Positions 5,497 to 7,635 of a DNA stretch of 7,635 nucleotides are shown here, piece by piece. Position 1 is the stretch's first letter; each line of letters opens with the position of its first letter. Both the position numbers and the translations under genes were made by a program. The stretch is from an uncultured Collinsella sp. Its GTDB lineage: Bacteria; Actinomycetota; Coriobacteriia; Coriobacteriales; Coriobacteriaceae. The stretch lies in assembly GCA_900756945.1 (NCBI GenBank), contig CAAELZ010000051.1:1-7635 (forward strand), written 5' to 3'. The notes beneath the pieces were generated by a model. The model saw only the letters and a list, made by a program, of their open reading frames with translations, did no database searches and was not told where the DNA came from.

Positions 5497-6945
5497 ATGG
5501 CTGAAAAATACGACAATCTGGCCAGATCCATACTCGAGAACGTAGGCGGCACAGAGAACGTCGCCAGCGTCGCGCACTGCATCACGCGCGTGCGCTTCAA
5601 GCTCAAGGACGAGTCCCGCGCCAACACGGCCAAGATCGAGGCCCTCAAGGGTGTTATCCAGGTCATCCAGGCCAACGGCCAGTACCAGGTGGTCGTGGGT
5701 AACATCGTCGAGGACGTCTACGACGCGGTCCTGGAGGCCGGCAACTTCTCGAGCGGCGCAAGCGCCGACGACGAGCCCCAGGGCGATAAGACCGTTGCCT
5801 CCGTCGTCATCGACCTCATCTCTGGCATCTTCCAGCCCATCCTGGGACCGCTTGCCGCCGCAGGCATCATGAAGGGACTGCTTGCCCTCATCACCTACTT
5901 CGTCCCGGCCTTTGCAAACGACGGCCTCTACACGCTGCTCTACACCGTGGCTGACGGCTTCTTCTACTTCCTCCCCGTCGCCCTGGCGTTCAGTGCCGCG
6001 CGCAAGTTCCGCATGAACGAGTTCACCGGCGTGGCAATCGGCGTGGCGCTCCTCTACCCGACGATGGTCGCCCTGACCTCGGGTGAGGCGCTCGGCAGCA
6101 TCGACCTCGGCGTGGCCGGCACGTTCTCGTGGTACGCCACCGCCCTCGGGCTCCCCATCATCATGCCCGTGTCCGGCTACGTGAGCTCGGTGATCCCCGT
6201 CCTTCTCATGGTGTGGTTCGGCTCTATCCTTGAGCGCTGGCTCAAGAGCTGGATGCCGGTTGCGTTCAAGATGTTCCTCGTCCCGCTCGCCACGATGACG
6301 GTCTCCATCGTCTTGGGCTACCTCGTCATCGGCCCGGTGGCCACCCTCATCACCAACCTGCTGAGCGCGGCGTTCTCGTTCATCTTCCAGCTTCCCGTGG
6401 TTGGTTCCGTCCTGGGCAGCGCCCTGGTCGGCGGACTGTGGATGTGCCTCGTCATCTTTGGCTTCCACTGGAGCCTCATCCCCATCTCCATCATGAACCT
6501 GAACACCCTCGGCCACGACAGCGTGCTCGCCGCCACCATCGGCCACGGGTTCGCGCTCGGAGCGGTCATCTTTGCCATGTACCTCAGAAACAAGGACGAG
6601 CGCTTCCGCGGCATCGCCCTTCCCGCGATGATCTCCGCCTTCTTCTTCGGCGTCACCGAGCCTGGCATCTACGGCATCGCCCTGCCCAACAAGCGCGCGT
6701 TCGTCGTGGCATGCCTGAGCTCCGCCGTGGGCGGCGCCATCGTGGGAATGACGGGCGCCCTCATGTACATCTCGGGCGGCCTCGGCGTCTTCAACCTGCT
6801 CAACTTCATCGACGGGACCCCTGGTGGCGCCGGGATCTCCCACATGATCTTCGCGATCATCGCCTCGCTCGTCTCTGCCGTCCTGGCCTTTGTTATCGAG
6901 TTTATCACCTACCGGCCCAACGACGATGAGGAAGGCGCCCGCTAG
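5497..6945 (+). CDS. bglP: PTS beta-glucoside-type transporter, EIIBC component
   Basis: A 482-residue membrane permease of the PTS glucose/beta-glucoside superfamily. The EIIB domain (about 1-85) has the phosphorylated Cys28 in VAHCITRVRF. A polar linker (GASADDEPQGDK, about 87-98) leads to the EIIC domain (about 100-470), with about ten membrane segments. EIIC signatures seen are GFHWSLIPISIMN and GVTEPGIYGI (385-394). It imports a beta-glucoside and phosphorylates it on C6. The C terminus ends after EIIC, with no EIIA domain (BglF-type full-length proteins are about 620 residues), so EIIA must come from another gene. TAAGGAG (5484-5490) is a good ribosome binding site. Coupling to the phospho-beta-glucosidase 31 bases upstream supports a beta-glucoside substrate. 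A trehalose or sucrose specificity is less likely given that neighbour. Confidence 0.93.
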   Translation: MAEKYDNLARSILENVGGTENVASVAHCITRVRFKLKDESRANTAKIEALKGVIQVIQANGQYQVVVGNIVEDVYDAVLEAGNFSSGASADDEPQGDKTVASVVIDLISGIFQPILGPLAAAGIMKGLLALITYFVPAFANDGLYTLLYTVADGFFYFLPVALAFSAARKFRMNEFTGVAIGVALLYPTMVALTSGEALGSIDLGVAGTFSWYATALGLPIIMPVSGYVSSVIPVLLMVWFGSILERWLKSWMPVAFKMFLVPLATMTVSIVLGYLVIGPVATLITNLLSAAFSFIFQLPVVGSVLGSALVGGLWMCLVIFGFHWSLIPISIMNLNTLGHDSVLAATIGHGFALGAVIFAMYLRNKDERFRGIALPAMISAFFFGVTEPGIYGIALPNKRAFVVACLSSAVGGAIVGMTGALMYISGGLGVFNLLNFIDGTPGGAGISHMIFAIIASLVSAVLAFVIEFITYRPNDDEEGAR

Positions 6946-7081
6946 CCTGCGCTCTTTTCGACCAGCTCTATGTAATTGAGGAGCAGTTGAGGTGGGTGAG
7001 GGCCGAGGGCGATCAAGGTGGCCGCCCTCGGCCCGGGACAACCTGCCAGAAGGCGTTTAGCTTTCTCGGGCGGCGCTGAAA
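6946..7081. other. Intergenic spacer after the PTS gene with a strong hairpin
   Basis: GGGCCGAGGGCG (7000-7011) pairs perfectly with CGCCCTCGGCCC (7023-7034) around an 11-base loop. It is the only strong hairpin after the bgl operon and could end its transcript or protect its 3' end. No T-tract follows on either strand, so a classic Rho-independent terminator is not supported. The rest of the spacer shows no gene. Confidence 0.4.
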
Positions 7082-7120
7082 TGAACTGAGCCCCGAAACT
7101 TGGACGAGTCAATTAGCGGC

Positions 7121-7315
7121 CTATGTCGCACATGGGGACTGATTCCGGAACTCCTCCGGGGTCAGTCCCTTTTGCTTAACCCGCCTCCCCTTGTTCCAGT
7201 GAACGGTATAGGCTTCGAGGTCCCGCTTGAACTCCTCGAAGCTCCGCCACGTCCGGTTCCTGTAGAACTCGTCCTTCAGGCGCCCGGGCAGCAGCTCCGT
7301 CGCATGAGCTTGCCC
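7121..7315 (-). pseudogene. IS3-family transposase OrfB, C-terminal fragment
   Basis: The last 65 or so codons of an IS3 orfB (DDE integrase core). ATELLPGRLKDEF matches the usual A-T-E-N-F-F-G-R-L-K, keeping the third catalytic residue (Glu) but with changed and probably missing residues just before and after it. The rest is typical: YRNRTWRSFEEFKRDLEAY, VHWNKGRRVKQKGLTPEEF and the stop at 7121. The two catalytic Asp residues and the first two thirds of the protein are absent. The reading frame continues upstream to 7396, but that part does not look like IS3 sequence. Non-functional. Confidence 0.75.
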
Positions 7316-7449
7316 CCGCACGCCGCCGGCCCGGCCGGGTACGGACACCCTTCGGCCTCCCGCCAGCCTTCGGCGCGCCCGTACCCCCTGTCGCAAAGCT
7401 CTGCTGCAAGAGTCCTCAGCGTGGCGTCGAGCCTGACTCTCCCGTCCAT
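7276..7449 (-). pseudogene. Possible IS3-family OrfA, N-terminal fragment
   Basis: An ATG at 7449 opens a frame starting MDGRVRLDATLRTLAAELC, then RGYGRA, placed and oriented as the first ORF of the element. It sits just inside the terminal repeat. Its first 25 residues are plausible for the start of a helix-turn-helix OrfA, but I cannot confirm homology by eye. After about residue 30 the frame passes the deletion junction and stops at 7276, overlapping the orfB fragment in another frame. No good ribosome binding site is visible. Confidence 0.4.
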
Positions 7450-7456
7450 AAAGAAG

Positions 7457-7486
7457 CCCCCATTTCTAATGTTCAAGAAATGGGGG
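7457..7486. repeat. Hairpin inside the IS end, before the orfA start
   Basis: CCCCCATTTC (7457-7466) and GAAATGGGGG (7477-7486) form a perfect 10-bp stem with a 10-base loop. It overlaps the terminal inverted repeat and lies just before the orfA ATG. IS elements often carry such a hairpin to block translation of transposase from transcripts entering from outside. That role is inferred from position. Confidence 0.6.
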
Positions 7487-7501
7487 GCGGTTCAATTTCG
7501 G

Positions 7502-7549
7502 GACGGGGATTAAATAATCATTCGGAGCAAATTTATTTTTATCCCCGTC
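7502..7549. repeat. 48-bp dyad next to the IS remnant
   Basis: GACGGGGAT (7502-7510) pairs perfectly with ATCCCCGTC (7541-7549). Inside, AAATAA (7512-7517) pairs with TTATTT (7533-7538), leaving an AT-rich loop. It lies between the IS remnant and the stop codon of the - strand gene at 7586, so it may be the transcription end of that gene. No T-tract follows the stem on the - strand. It may also be another foldback repeat. Confidence 0.45.
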
Positions 7550-7585
7550 TCAGAAAATCATCGGGCGTGGTCTTGGGCAAACAGT

Positions 7586-7635
7586 CTAGTTGCGCTTGAG
7601 GTGGACGACCGTTTCGCAGTGGAAGGTTTGCGGGA
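7586..7635 (-). CDS. RNA m5U methyltransferase (TrmA/RlmD family), C-terminal end only
   Basis: Only the last 15 codons and the TAG stop (7586-7588) are in the window; the gene continues past the right edge. They read PQTFHCETVVHLKRN. This fits the conserved C-terminal motif of SAM-dependent RNA uridine C5 methyltransferases (DMFPHT-x-HVE-type), in which the Glu is the general base. The family is RlmD, RlmC or TrmA, which methylate 23S rRNA or tRNA. Recognition rests on this one short motif, so the call is tentative and the exact RNA target is unknown. Confidence 0.55.
   Translation of the reverse strand, partial: PQTFHCETVVHLKRN

Larger units (their letters stand above)
7082..7494 (-). mobile_element. 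Internally deleted IS3-family element (413 bp)
   Basis: The ends are 24-bp imperfect inverted repeats: 7082-7105 (begins TGAACTGAGCCCC, ends CTTGGAC) and, on the other strand, 7494-7471 (begins TGAACCGCCCCCC, ends CTTGAAC). They match at 16 of 24 positions without gaps and start with TG, as IS3 ends do. Inside are the start of an orfA-like frame and the last part of an orfB transposase in a different frame, so about two thirds of a full element (about 1.2 to 1.5 kb) is missing. No identical 3-4 base target duplication is seen (AAA against ATT), which fits an old or rearranged insertion. It cannot move by itself. Confidence 0.65.

Noticed and set aside
3984..5705. 573-residue open frame on the - strand
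   Set aside because: It is antisense to bglA and the start of the PTS gene, a typical GC-rich shadow frame rich in Val, Ala, Asp and His. The + strand frames have clear family motifs.
5353..7041. 562-residue open frame on the - strand
   Set aside because: Antisense to the EIIBC gene, made of Asp/Glu/His/Arg-rich low-complexity sequence with no recognisable domain.
7079..7498. Target site duplication of the IS remnant
   Set aside because: The bases next to the ends (AAA and ATT, or GAAA and ATTT) are not identical.

Overview
The window looks like a chromosomal stretch from a high-GC Gram-positive gut bacterium, most likely a Coriobacteriia member such as Collinsella. That assignment is inferred from the GC-rich, C/G-ending codons, the strong AGGAG-type ribosome binding sites, and the pairing of a beta-glucoside PTS with an IS3-type remnant. 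No marker gene settles the genus.

Left part (1-2348). Positions 1-116 fold into a long rod-like hairpin followed by a GNRA-capped hairpin. Its G-U pairs only work if the RNA is read from the + strand. Three - strand housekeeping-type genes follow. A DJ-1/PfpI protein gene overlaps maf (nucleotide pyrophosphatase) by 4 bases, and that pair ends at a clear terminator. A P1/S58 self-cleaving aminopeptidase gene follows.

Middle (2349-2930). A gene-free stretch of about 580 bases separates the - strand genes from the + strand genes. It holds two copies of a palindromic repeat of about 55 bp whose cores are in opposite orientation. It also holds a promoter-like TTGACG site and a very strong + strand terminator with no + strand gene before it, which suggests an attenuated leader or a small RNA.

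Right part (2931-6945). Three + strand genes lie here: a 10-TM DMT/EamA-type transporter, a GH1 6-phospho-beta-glucosidase (bglA), and a beta-glucoside-type PTS EIIBC permease without an EIIA domain. The last two form an operon. The permease would import and phosphorylate a beta-glucoside, and the glucosidase would split the phosphorylated product into glucose-6-phosphate and an aglycone or sugar. The bglA leader has two mutually exclusive stem-loops and an AT-rich TATAAA box inside a dyad. No antiterminator or repressor gene is visible.

Right edge (6946-7635). A strong hairpin follows the permease. After it comes a 413-bp internally deleted IS3-family element with both terminal inverted repeats, then a 48-bp dyad. 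The window ends in the last codons of a - strand gene resembling an RNA m5U methyltransferase. The sugar-uptake block therefore sits between ordinary - strand genes and is flanked by repeats on one side and an IS relic on the other, as expected for an accessory islet.
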